This document shows positions 51,990 through 59,860 of a stretch of DNA of 64,000 nt, piece after piece. The position numbers were made by a program, and so were the translations under genes. Location: contig CAWJCU010000002.1 of NCBI GenBank assembly GCA_963841455.1, forward strand, positions 248,001-312,000. The letters run 5' to 3'. Source of the stretch: JAWVFM01 sp963841455. GTDB taxonomy: Bacteria > Actinomycetota > Thermoleophilia > Solirubrobacterales > 70-9. The notes under the pieces were generated by a model. That model saw only the letters and a program-made list of their open reading frames with translations. It did not search any database and was not told where the DNA came from. Position 1 is the first letter of the stretch. Each line of letters begins with the position of its first letter.

Positions 51990-53558
51990 GTGGAGGCGAT
52001 CACTCGACCCGAGACGGGCCAGGCGACGACCAACGGCGCCCCACCCACGGACGCCGATTCGATCGAGGTCCGCAAGCCCGCCGACGGCTCACTTCTCGCC
52101 ACGGTCCCCATCGACGGGCCCGCGCGCGTCAACGAGGTGGTCGAGCGCGTCCGCGCGGCGCAGCCCGAGTGGGGGGCGATCGGCTTCGCGGGCCGCCGCC
52201 GCTGGCTGGGCAAGCTCCGCGACTGGCTGATCGAGAACTCCGATCACGTCGCCGACGTGATGCAGGCGGAGACCGGCAAGGTCCGCGCGGACGCCGACCT
52301 CGAGGCGCCCTTCATCTGCGACGTCATCAACTTCTACGGCGAGAACGCGGAGCGCTTCCTCGCCGACGACACGCCGTCGGCCCATCTGCCGCTGATGAAG
52401 GTGAAGCGCCTGCGGGTGGTTCACCACCCCTACCAGGTCGTCGGCAACATCAGCCCCTGGAACTTCCCGCTGATCCTCTCCTTCGACGATTCGATCGCGG
52501 CTCTCATGGCAGGGGCCGCCGTGGTCATCAAGCCATCGGAGTTCACCCCGCTGACGACGATGGAGGTTGTCCGCGGCTGGAAGGAAGACGTCGGAGGCCC
52601 CGACATCCTCGACTGCGTCAACGGCATCGGCGAGACCGGTGGGGCCCTGGTCGACGCCTGCGACTTCATCCAGTTCACCGGCTCGGAGAAGACGGGCAAG
52701 GTCGTGATGAAGCGCGCCGCCGACTCGCTCACCCCGGTGAGCCTCGAGCTCGGCGGGAAGGACCCGATGATCGTGCTGCGCGACGCCAATGTCGAGCGCG
52801 CGGTCAACGGCGCGGCCTACGGTGGCCTCCTCAACAGCGGGCAGATCTGCATGTCGATCGAACGCGTCTACGTCGAGGAGCCGATCTACGACGAGTTCGT
52901 CTCGCGCCTCGCGGAGCGCGTCGGCGAGCTCAGGCAGGGCGACGACGGCCGCGGCTACACGGCCGAGATCGGCGCGATGACGACGCCGGCGCAGCTCGAG
53001 ATCGTCTCAGACCACGTCGAGGACGCCCGCGAGAAGGGCGCGAAGATCCTCACCGGCGGCCGCCGGGGCGACGGTCCAGGCGACTGGTACGAGCCGACCG
53101 TCATCGCGGACGCCGACCACTCGATGAAGGTGATGACCGACGAGACCTTCGGACCTGTGATCCCCGTCATGAAGGTGGGCGACGCCGAGGAGGCGCTTCG
53201 GCACGCGAACGACACCACGTACGGCCTCTCGGGTTCGGTCATGACGCGAGACTTCCGCCGCGGCGAGGACATCGCCCGGCGCATGGAGGCCGGCGCGATC
53301 AACGTCGACGACGTGCTCACCAACTACCTCACGCTCGAGGTGCCGATGGGCGGCTGGAAGTCGTCGGGCATCGGATCGCGGCATTCCGAGCACGGCATCC
53401 GCAAGTTCACCAAGACCGAGTCGATCGTCTCCCCCCGCTTCCCGCAGGGCAAGGCGGACCCGCTCTGGTTCCCCCACTCGCCCCGCAAGCGGAAGCTCAT
53501 CAACCGGATCTCCCGGTTCTTCGCCGCGCGGGGCTGGCGCAACCGGCTCGGCGTCTAG
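51990..53558 (+). CDS. Aldehyde dehydrogenase (GabD2-like, probable succinate-semialdehyde dehydrogenase)
   Basis: A 522-residue NAD(P)-dependent dehydrogenase. The catalytic cysteine is C287 in SGQICMSIERVYVEE and the general base E253 in LELGGKDP; the coenzyme motif FTGSEKTGK is present. Overall wording resembles mycobacterial GabD2, which oxidises succinic semialdehyde to succinate, so that substrate is likely though not shown. GTG start. The C-terminal tail ends RFFAARGWRNRLGV, longer than in most ALDHs. Confidence 0.9.
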   Translation: MEAITRPETGQATTNGAPPTDADSIEVRKPADGSLLATVPIDGPARVNEVVERVRAAQPEWGAIGFAGRRRWLGKLRDWLIENSDHVADVMQAETGKVRADADLEAPFICDVINFYGENAERFLADDTPSAHLPLMKVKRLRVVHHPYQVVGNISPWNFPLILSFDDSIAALMAGAAVVIKPSEFTPLTTMEVVRGWKEDVGGPDILDCVNGIGETGGALVDACDFIQFTGSEKTGKVVMKRAADSLTPVSLELGGKDPMIVLRDANVERAVNGAAYGGLLNSGQICMSIERVYVEEPIYDEFVSRLAERVGELRQGDDGRGYTAEIGAMTTPAQLEIVSDHVEDAREKGAKILTGGRRGDGPGDWYEPTVIADADHSMKVMTDETFGPVIPVMKVGDAEEALRHANDTTYGLSGSVMTRDFRRGEDIARRMEAGAINVDDVLTNYLTLEVPMGGWKSSGIGSRHSEHGIRKFTKTESIVSPRFPQGKADPLWFPHSPRKRKLINRISRFFAARGWRNRLGV

Positions 53559-53565
53559 CCGCGGC

Positions 53566-53880
53566 TCACGCTCGCAGCTGCCCGCTCAGGCGGTCCGCCT
53601 GCTCGCGGTACCAGTCGGCCACGGCTCGCATCCATTCCGCCTCGGCCTTAGTCCGCGTCGTCACGTAGTCGTCGAATCGCTTCCCCGCGAGCTCCCGGGC
53701 CTCGGCCACGGAGACTTCGTTCGAGCCGTCGCGACGGCGCCAGCCGATTCGCTTCCACCGCACGCCGCGGCCCCGACGGCTCGACTCGGGGTCGAGGACG
53801 AGCCTCGATCCGTCGCTCAAGCTGAGCCGCTTCGGCTCGTCTCCGTGCAGTCCCACACCCCGCACTCGCTGCTCAGGCAT
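53566..53880 (-). CDS. Small hypothetical protein
   Basis: A 104-residue protein with ATG and an AGGAGG ribosome site, no membrane segment and a helical C-terminal half (AEARELAGKRFDDYVTTRTK, then EWMRAVADWYREQADRLSG). The N-terminal half is basic. It resembles no family I know. It converges with the aldehyde dehydrogenase gene and is divergent from the hydrolase gene. Confidence 0.6.
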   Translation of the reverse strand: MPEQRVRGVGLHGDEPKRLSLSDGSRLVLDPESSRRGRGVRWKRIGWRRRDGSNEVSVAEARELAGKRFDDYVTTRTKAEAEWMRAVADWYREQADRLSGQLRA

Positions 53881-54019
53881 GTCCACCTCCTCGCCCACCG
53901 TCGCAGGCCTCGCTAGCGGTTCAGCCCCTGGGGCTATCCGATCCGAGGAAGCGGAAACTGCCCAATACGGGTGGGGTCGGAGCCTCAATGGCATCCGGGC
54001 CGCGGGCTAGAAAGGAGCC

Positions 54020-54904
54020 GTGGCCGTGATCCGCGAGCAGCGTTTCAAGCTCGCCGGCGTGGCCACGCGCGCGCTCGAGGCCGACGCCGGTTGCGAGCGC
54101 GCGCCGGTCGTCCTGCTGCACGGGTGGTCGGACTCGGCGGACACCTGGCGGACGCTCCTGCCGGCGCTGGCCGAGCAGGGACACCGTGCAATCGCGCTCG
54201 ACATGCCCGGCTTCGGCGGCGCGTCGCCCTTGCGCGAGGACCGCGAGGTGATGCCGCAGCTCGACGCATTCGCCGCGGCCGCGATCGAGCGGGAGTCGGA
54301 GCGGGCCGGCGGCGAGCCCGTGATCCTCGCCGGCAACTCGCTCGGAGGAGCGGCTGCGTTGCGGGCTGCGGAGCGTGACGAGCTGCCACTCGCCGGAGTC
54401 GTGCCGATCGCTCCGGCGGGGCTCTCGATGGCGCGGTGGTTCCGGATCATCGAGGGAGAGCGCCTCCTTCGCCTCGTGCTCTCCTCGCCGGTGCCATTGC
54501 CGGAGCTTCTCGTCCGCGACGCCGTCGGCCGGGTCTACCGTGCCCTGGCCTTCGCCGACCCGCGCGCCGTCGACCCAGCGGTCGTCGCCGGCTTCACCCG
54601 CTACGTTCGGACGCGGGCCGACGTCTCCCGCATCTTGGCGACGGGCCGGCGGCTGCTTCCCGAGCTGCAGGACCCGTTCCGCCTGGACCGCGTCGACGTC
54701 CCGGTGCTGCTCGTGTGGGGCGACAGCGACCGGATGGTCTTCGCCGCGGGCGCCGACCGCGTCCTCCGCGAGGTCGCGGGGTCGCGGATCGAGGTGATCG
54801 AGCGCTGCGGCCACTGCCCGCAGATCGAGGCGACCGCAAGGCTGGCGGGGCTGCTCGTCGACTTCGCCGCCGAGACGGCGGGATCAGCCGCGTTGAGCAC
54901 CTAG
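54020..54904 (+). CDS. Alpha/beta-hydrolase
   Basis: A 294-residue enzyme with the HGW oxyanion motif (LLHGWSDSADTW), the nucleophile elbow AGNSLGG, an acidic residue region (VWGDSDRMVF) and the catalytic histidine in RCGHCPQIE. This fits serine hydrolases such as lipases, esterases or C-C bond hydrolases; no specific substrate is apparent. GTG start with an AAAGGAG site. It lies 67 bp before the next hydrolase gene. Confidence 0.9.
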   Translation: MAVIREQRFKLAGVATRALEADAGCERAPVVLLHGWSDSADTWRTLLPALAEQGHRAIALDMPGFGGASPLREDREVMPQLDAFAAAAIERESERAGGEPVILAGNSLGGAAALRAAERDELPLAGVVPIAPAGLSMARWFRIIEGERLLRLVLSSPVPLPELLVRDAVGRVYRALAFADPRAVDPAVVAGFTRYVRTRADVSRILATGRRLLPELQDPFRLDRVDVPVLLVWGDSDRMVFAAGADRVLREVAGSRIEVIERCGHCPQIEATARLAGLLVDFAAETAGSAALST

Positions 54905-54971
54905 GGAGGGTGGATCGGCGTTTGTTGTGGGGTTTGTTCGTGCTTCCGCCAACCACTAGCGTTCGCGCGAA

Positions 54972-56048
54972 ATGCCGATGCCGCTCCTCCCCCGCCCGCT
55001 CTCGCCTGAGCGCCTGCCCGCCGCCGCCGAGAACGCCTATCTGAAGATCTTTCGCGGCGGCGTCGCGGACATGCGCCCGTGGCCCTCCGAGGTGATCAAC
55101 GAGGCGCCTCACTGCAAGGTGAGCCGCTACGAGATGCACCCGGGCGAGGAGCCGGTGCAGCGAACCCCGGTCCTGCTCGTGCCGCCGCTGGCCGCGCCGC
55201 CGAGCTGCTTCGACCTCTACCGCGGGTGCAGCCTCGCCGAGCACCTGACCGCGCTCGGGTACCTCACCTACTTCGTGGACTACGGTCGCATCAGCTTCGA
55301 CGACCGCGAGCTCGGCCTCGAGCACTGGATCAACTCGGTGATTCCCCGCGCCTGCGGCGTGACCCTCACCGACTCTGGCGCCGACCGGGTTCAGCTCATC
55401 AGCTGGAGCCTCGGCGGGATCATGACGCTGCTCGGCGTCGCCGACGGGCGAATCGAGGCGGCCTCGGTGACGATGGTCGGCAGCCCGTTCGACTTCACCC
55501 AGGTGACGATGGGCGCGCCGGTCCGCCGCCTGGCGGAGCTCACGGGCGGCCGGATCATCGGCTCGCTCAACCGGGCGCTCGGCGGCGCGCCGGAGCCGCT
55601 GGTGCGGTGGGGATTCCAGGCGACGGCGATTCAGCGCCAGCTCACGAAGCCGCTCTTCCTCGCCTCGAACCTCGACAACCGCGAGGTGCTCGCCCACGCC
55701 GAGGCCGTGGACCACTACATGCGGAACATGATCGCCTACCCCGGGCGGAGCTTCGGCCAGCTCTACCACAGGTTCTTCCTCGTCAACGAGCTCTCCGGCG
55801 GCAAGGTCGAGCTCTCGAACCGGACCGTGGACCTGAAGAACGTGCGGGCGCCGGTAATGGCCGTCGCCGGGACGAGCGACGTGCTCGCCCCTCTCGCGGC
55901 GGTCAACCACGTGGCGCGCCTCGTGCCGAACGCCACCGACATCCGCCTCGAGACCGCCCCCGGCGGGCATCTCGGCGTGCTCACCGGCCGCGCCGCCGAG
56001 CGTACGAGCTGGCGCTACATCGACGAGTTCCTACTGGCTGCCGACTGA
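54972..56048 (+). CDS. PhaC-like alpha/beta-hydrolase with serine nucleophile
   Basis: A 358-residue protein resembling class I/III poly(3-hydroxyalkanoate) synthases: PVLLVPPLAAPPSCFDLY, TYFVDYGRISFDDRELGLEHWI and VMAVAGTSDVLAPLAAV at the acid region, with the final His in GGHLGVLTG. The nucleophile elbow reads ISWSLGG with S146 where true synthases have cysteine (GxCxGG), so it may be a depolymerase- or acyltransferase-like enzyme. The last 18 bp overlap metH on the other strand. Confidence 0.85.
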   Translation: MPMPLLPRPLSPERLPAAAENAYLKIFRGGVADMRPWPSEVINEAPHCKVSRYEMHPGEEPVQRTPVLLVPPLAAPPSCFDLYRGCSLAEHLTALGYLTYFVDYGRISFDDRELGLEHWINSVIPRACGVTLTDSGADRVQLISWSLGGIMTLLGVADGRIEAASVTMVGSPFDFTQVTMGAPVRRLAELTGGRIIGSLNRALGGAPEPLVRWGFQATAIQRQLTKPLFLASNLDNREVLAHAEAVDHYMRNMIAYPGRSFGQLYHRFFLVNELSGGKVELSNRTVDLKNVRAPVMAVAGTSDVLAPLAAVNHVARLVPNATDIRLETAPGGHLGVLTGRAAERTSWRYIDEFLLAAD

Positions 56049-59000
56049 GGCCGGCTCTCCGGCCTCGGACTCGACCGTCCCGTCGCCGGCCGGGTCGGAC
56101 TCCGGCGGCAGCTCGCCGCCGCGGTCGGTGCCGGCGATCAGCTCGTCAGCGACCTTGTCGGCCGGGATGAAACCCGACTTCATGCCGAAGTAGACCGCCT
56201 GGGGATGGTGGGCGACGATCGCCACCGTCGACTGCTCGGGCTCCACCGCGTAGCCGCCGGACAGGGTCATCCCGATCTCCTCGAGCCGCAGGAGGCGCCA
56301 GACCTTCTCGTGCTCCGACTGGTCCGGGCAGGCCGGGTAGCCCCAGGAGTAGCGGCGGCCCTGGTCGGCCTCGATGCCGAGGTCGGACCGCACCCGGGCA
56401 TGCAGCCACTCCGCGAGCCCCTCGGCGGCCTGGACGCCCAGGCCGTGGACGAAGAGCTGCTCGGCGAACTCGCCCTCGCCCTCCAAGCGCTTGATGAGCT
56501 TGGTGACCTGCGGGCCCACGGTCACGCCCTGCAGGGCGACGACGTCGCGCTCGCCCGAGTCCAGCGGGCGGTAGAAGTCGGTCAGGCAGATGCGGTCGTG
56601 CTTCGGCTGCCGTGGGAAGGCGAGCCGCTCGATCTCGCGCTGGGGATCCTCGGGGTCAAAGATCACGAGCTCGTTGCCGTCGGCATTGCAGGGGAAGTAG
56701 CCGAGCCGAGCCTTGGGCTCGAGGTAGTCCTGCTCGTCCCACATGCGCTCGAGGCGCGGCGCGAAGCCCTCCTCGTCGCCATCGCCCTCGACGATCTTGC
56801 GCCACTCCTCGCCCTTCCTGCCGCGCCCGCCCCAATGCAGCTTGAAGAGCACGTGGCGGTCGAGGTAGGGGAAGAGCTCGTCGAGGTCGACCTCGAAGTC
56901 GCGCGCGCCGAAGAACGGTGGGTCGGGGATCGAGACGTCCGTCCGCGCGCTCGAGCGCACGCTCGCGTCGGTGGTCGGCGGCGAGTCGTCGACCGCCACC
57001 GGCTTCTCGCGAAGCGTTTTCGCCTCGTCGTGGATCTTTGCCACGAGGCCGTCGCGCGCCGCGTCGTCGATCAGCGCATCCATCGTGTCGAGGCCGGCGA
57101 AGGCGTCCTTGCAGTAGAAGACGCCTGGCTCGTAGACCTCGTCGGACTCCTTGCCGCGGGGGTAGAGGATCCGCCGGCCGAAGTCGCGGTTGATCGCTGC
57201 GCCGCCGATCAGCACCGGGAACTCGTGCCCCCGCTCGTGGAGCTCGCCGATGCACGCGGGCATCTGCTTCGACGTCGAGACGAGCAGGGCGGAGAGGCCG
57301 ATCGCGTCGGCGTCGTGCTCGACGGCGGCGTCGATGATCGTGTCGATCGGGACCTGCTTGCCGAGGTCGACCACGGTGTAGCCGTTGTTCGTGAGGATGG
57401 TGTTGACCAGCGACTTGCCGATGTCGTGCACGTCGCCGAACACGGTCGCGATCACGACCTTCCCCTTCGTGTGGCCCTCGATCCGGTCGAGGTAGTTCTC
57501 GAGCTGCGCGACCGCGCGCTTCATGACCTCGGCCGACTGGAGCACGAACGGCAGGATCAGCTCGCCGGCGCCGAACTTGTCGCCCACCTCCTTCATCGCG
57601 GGCAGCAGCACCTCGTTCAGCGTCGGGACGGCACCGATCTTCTCGACCGATTTGTCGATCCAGTCCTCGACGCCCTCCTTGCGGCGGCGGAGGATGTGCC
57701 AGTGAAGGGCCTCCTCCGGCTCCATGCCCTCGGTCGGGTCGGCGCCCTCGTCGGCCTCCTCGGGGCCCTTCGACTCGAAATGGGCGATGAAGCGCTCCAG
57801 CGCGTCGTCGCGCCGGTTGAAGACGAGGTCGTCGGCCAGCTCGCGCTCCTCCTCGGGGATTTCGGAGTAGGGCGTGATGTGGTTCGGGTTGACCATCGCC
57901 AGGTCGAGGCCCGCGTCGACGGCGTGGTGCAGGAAGACGGAGTTCAGGACCGCGCGCGCAGGCGGTGAGACGCCGAACGACACGTTCGAGACGCCGAGCG
58001 AGGTCTTCACGCCCGGCACCTCGGCCTTGATGCGGCGAATGCCCTCGATCGTCTCGACCGCCGACGGCTTCCACTCGTCGTCTCCGGTGGTGAGCGTGAA
58101 GGTCAGCGCGTCGAAGATCAGGAGCTCCGGGTCGAGCCCGTGCTCGTCGCAGGCGAGCTCGCGGATGCGCGTCGCGATCTCGAGCTTGCGCTCGCCGGTC
58201 TTCGCCATCCCGACCTCGTCGATCGTGAGCGCGATGAGCCCCGCCCCGTGGGCCTTGGCGATCGGCACGACGCGGTCGAGCTTGTCGCGCCCGGCCTCGA
58301 GGTTCACGGAGTTCACGATCGCCCGGCCCGGGATGTGCTCCAGCGCGGCCTCGATCACCTCCGGCTCGGTGGAGTCGACCTGGATCGGCGCCGGCTGCGT
58401 CAGCGAGACGCGCTTTGCGACCTCGCTCATCTGCTCGGCCTCGTCGGAGCGCTCGGTGAGCGCGACGCAGAGGTCCAGGACGTGCGCGCCGCCGTTCACC
58501 TGGTCCTCGGCCACCTGCACGAGGCCGTCGTAGTCGTCGGCGAGGAGTAGCTCCTTAGCCCTGCGCGACCCCTGCGAGTTCACCCGCTCGCCCACGAGCG
58601 TCGGCGCCGGCTCCTGGACGAGGTCGAATGCGCTCATCATGCTTGCGACCCGCGGAGGCCCGGCCTTGGGCCGGTCGCCCGGGACCCTGCCGAACACCCG
58701 CTCGGCAATCGCGCGGACGTGGTCGGGCGTCGTGCCGCAGCACCCGCCGACGATGCCGACCCCGTGGCGCTCGACGAACTCGCCGAGCACGGTCGAGATC
58801 TGCTCGGGTGTCTCGGGGAAGATCGTCTCGCCGTTCGGCCCCTGGAGCGGGAGGCCCGCGTTCGGGATGCAGTGCACGGGCAGGGGCGATGCCTCCCCGA
58901 GGTAGCGGATCGCGTCGCGCATGTCCTCGGGCCCGGTGGAGCAATTCAGCCCGATGACCTGCACGTCGAGCGCCGAGAGGGTCGTCAGGACGGCCTGGAT

Positions 59001-59615
59001 GTCGGTGCCGAGCAGCATCTTGCCGCCCTGCGGCAGGAGCGAGACGCTCGTCTGGATCGGCAGCGTCCGGCCGGTCACCTTGAATGCTTCGCGGGCCCCG
59101 AACACGGCTGCCTTCACCTCGAGGATGTCCTGAGCCGTCTCGATGATGATCAGGTCGGCCCCGCCCTCCACAAGGCCGCGCGCCTGCTCGGTGAAAACCT
59201 CGACGAGCTCGCGGAAGCTGATGTTCCCGAGCGTGGGATCGTCGGACGCTGGAAGGAAGCCGGTCGGTCCGATGGAACCCGCGACGAAGCGCGACTCGCC
59301 GGCGGCGTTGCGAGCGATCTCCGCCGCCTTGCGGTTGATCTCGGGCGTGTGCTCGCCAAGGCCCCACTCGTCGAGCTTCAGGCGCGAGCCCTGGAAAGTG
59401 TCGGTCTCGACAACCTCGGCGCCGGCGTCGAGCATGGAGGAGTGGACGCCCTCGATCACGTCGGGGCGGTGCAGCACGAGCGCCTCGTGGCATTTGCCGG
59501 CCAGACCTCCGTAGTCCTCGGACGTCAGGTCGAACTGCTCGAGCGTCGCGCCCATGCCGCCGTCGAAGACGACGACGCGCTCGCGCACGGCGGCGATGTA
59601 GTCGCGCTCACTCAT
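56031..59615 (-). CDS. metH: Methionine synthase, cobalamin-dependent
   Basis: The 1194-residue enzyme moves a methyl group from 5-methyltetrahydrofolate to homocysteine through cobalamin. All modules are present: the homocysteine domain with zinc cysteines (GLNCSTGP about residue 224, GGCCGTT about 290), the pterin-binding domain (about 340-620), the B12 cap and B12 domain with the cobalt-ligand motif DVHDIGKS near residue 728, and the SAM-binding reactivation domain with RYSWGYPACPDQSEH near 1087. The length is close to E. coli MetH. I looked for a cobalamin or SAM riboswitch in the 245 bp upstream and found none. It converges with the hydrolase gene. Confidence 0.98.
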   Translation of the reverse strand: MSERDYIAAVRERVVVFDGGMGATLEQFDLTSEDYGGLAGKCHEALVLHRPDVIEGVHSSMLDAGAEVVETDTFQGSRLKLDEWGLGEHTPEINRKAAEIARNAAGESRFVAGSIGPTGFLPASDDPTLGNISFRELVEVFTEQARGLVEGGADLIIIETAQDILEVKAAVFGAREAFKVTGRTLPIQTSVSLLPQGGKMLLGTDIQAVLTTLSALDVQVIGLNCSTGPEDMRDAIRYLGEASPLPVHCIPNAGLPLQGPNGETIFPETPEQISTVLGEFVERHGVGIVGGCCGTTPDHVRAIAERVFGRVPGDRPKAGPPRVASMMSAFDLVQEPAPTLVGERVNSQGSRRAKELLLADDYDGLVQVAEDQVNGGAHVLDLCVALTERSDEAEQMSEVAKRVSLTQPAPIQVDSTEPEVIEAALEHIPGRAIVNSVNLEAGRDKLDRVVPIAKAHGAGLIALTIDEVGMAKTGERKLEIATRIRELACDEHGLDPELLIFDALTFTLTTGDDEWKPSAVETIEGIRRIKAEVPGVKTSLGVSNVSFGVSPPARAVLNSVFLHHAVDAGLDLAMVNPNHITPYSEIPEEERELADDLVFNRRDDALERFIAHFESKGPEEADEGADPTEGMEPEEALHWHILRRRKEGVEDWIDKSVEKIGAVPTLNEVLLPAMKEVGDKFGAGELILPFVLQSAEVMKRAVAQLENYLDRIEGHTKGKVVIATVFGDVHDIGKSLVNTILTNNGYTVVDLGKQVPIDTIIDAAVEHDADAIGLSALLVSTSKQMPACIGELHERGHEFPVLIGGAAINRDFGRRILYPRGKESDEVYEPGVFYCKDAFAGLDTMDALIDDAARDGLVAKIHDEAKTLREKPVAVDDSPPTTDASVRSSARTDVSIPDPPFFGARDFEVDLDELFPYLDRHVLFKLHWGGRGRKGEEWRKIVEGDGDEEGFAPRLERMWDEQDYLEPKARLGYFPCNADGNELVIFDPEDPQREIERLAFPRQPKHDRICLTDFYRPLDSGERDVVALQGVTVGPQVTKLIKRLEGEGEFAEQLFVHGLGVQAAEGLAEWLHARVRSDLGIEADQGRRYSWGYPACPDQSEHEKVWRLLRLEEIGMTLSGGYAVEPEQSTVAIVAHHPQAVYFGMKSGFIPADKVADELIAGTDRGGELPPESDPAGDGTVESEAGEPASVGSQ

Positions 59616-59764
59616 GGACGAGCAGGGGATGGTAGGCGGGTGGCGGGAGCCGAAGCGCTAGCGGACGGCACGCGGCGCCCGCCCGGGCATGTCCCGGTGG
59701 GCTCCAAGGGCGCGTGCGGTCAGAAGCTCCATCGCATTCGAGGATAGCGAGGGTGTTCCCGTGT

Positions 59765-59805
59765 GATGCGGTTAACGATTGCCATAGGGGCATTAGCCGC
59801 ATCAG
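59765..59805. repeat. 41-bp inverted-repeat element, copy B
   Basis: The copy begins GATGCGGTTA and ends TAGCCGCATCAG, so the arms pair for about 9 of 10 bases. It has exactly the same length as copy A at 8679-8719, with a diverged centre. It sits between the glycosyltransferase fusion gene (upstream on the minus strand) and metH. It may end the former transcript or bind a regulator. The rest of the 59616-59860 gap holds no gene I can see. Confidence 0.7.
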
Positions 59806-59860
59806 AGCGTCGAATACGCCCGTTGCGCCCTCCTTCGCTGCTACCTGGTCCCGCCGGGCG

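Noticed and set aside
53994..54019. Longer N-terminus for the small protein at 53566-53880
   Set aside because: The upstream codons in the same frame lack coding character and overlap the divergent gap; the ATG with a ribosome site at 53880 is preferred.
59616..59860. Cobalamin or SAM riboswitch upstream of metH
   Set aside because: I looked on the minus strand for the B12-box and SAM-aptamer blocks and saw none; only the 41-bp repeat and ordinary GC-rich sequence are present.
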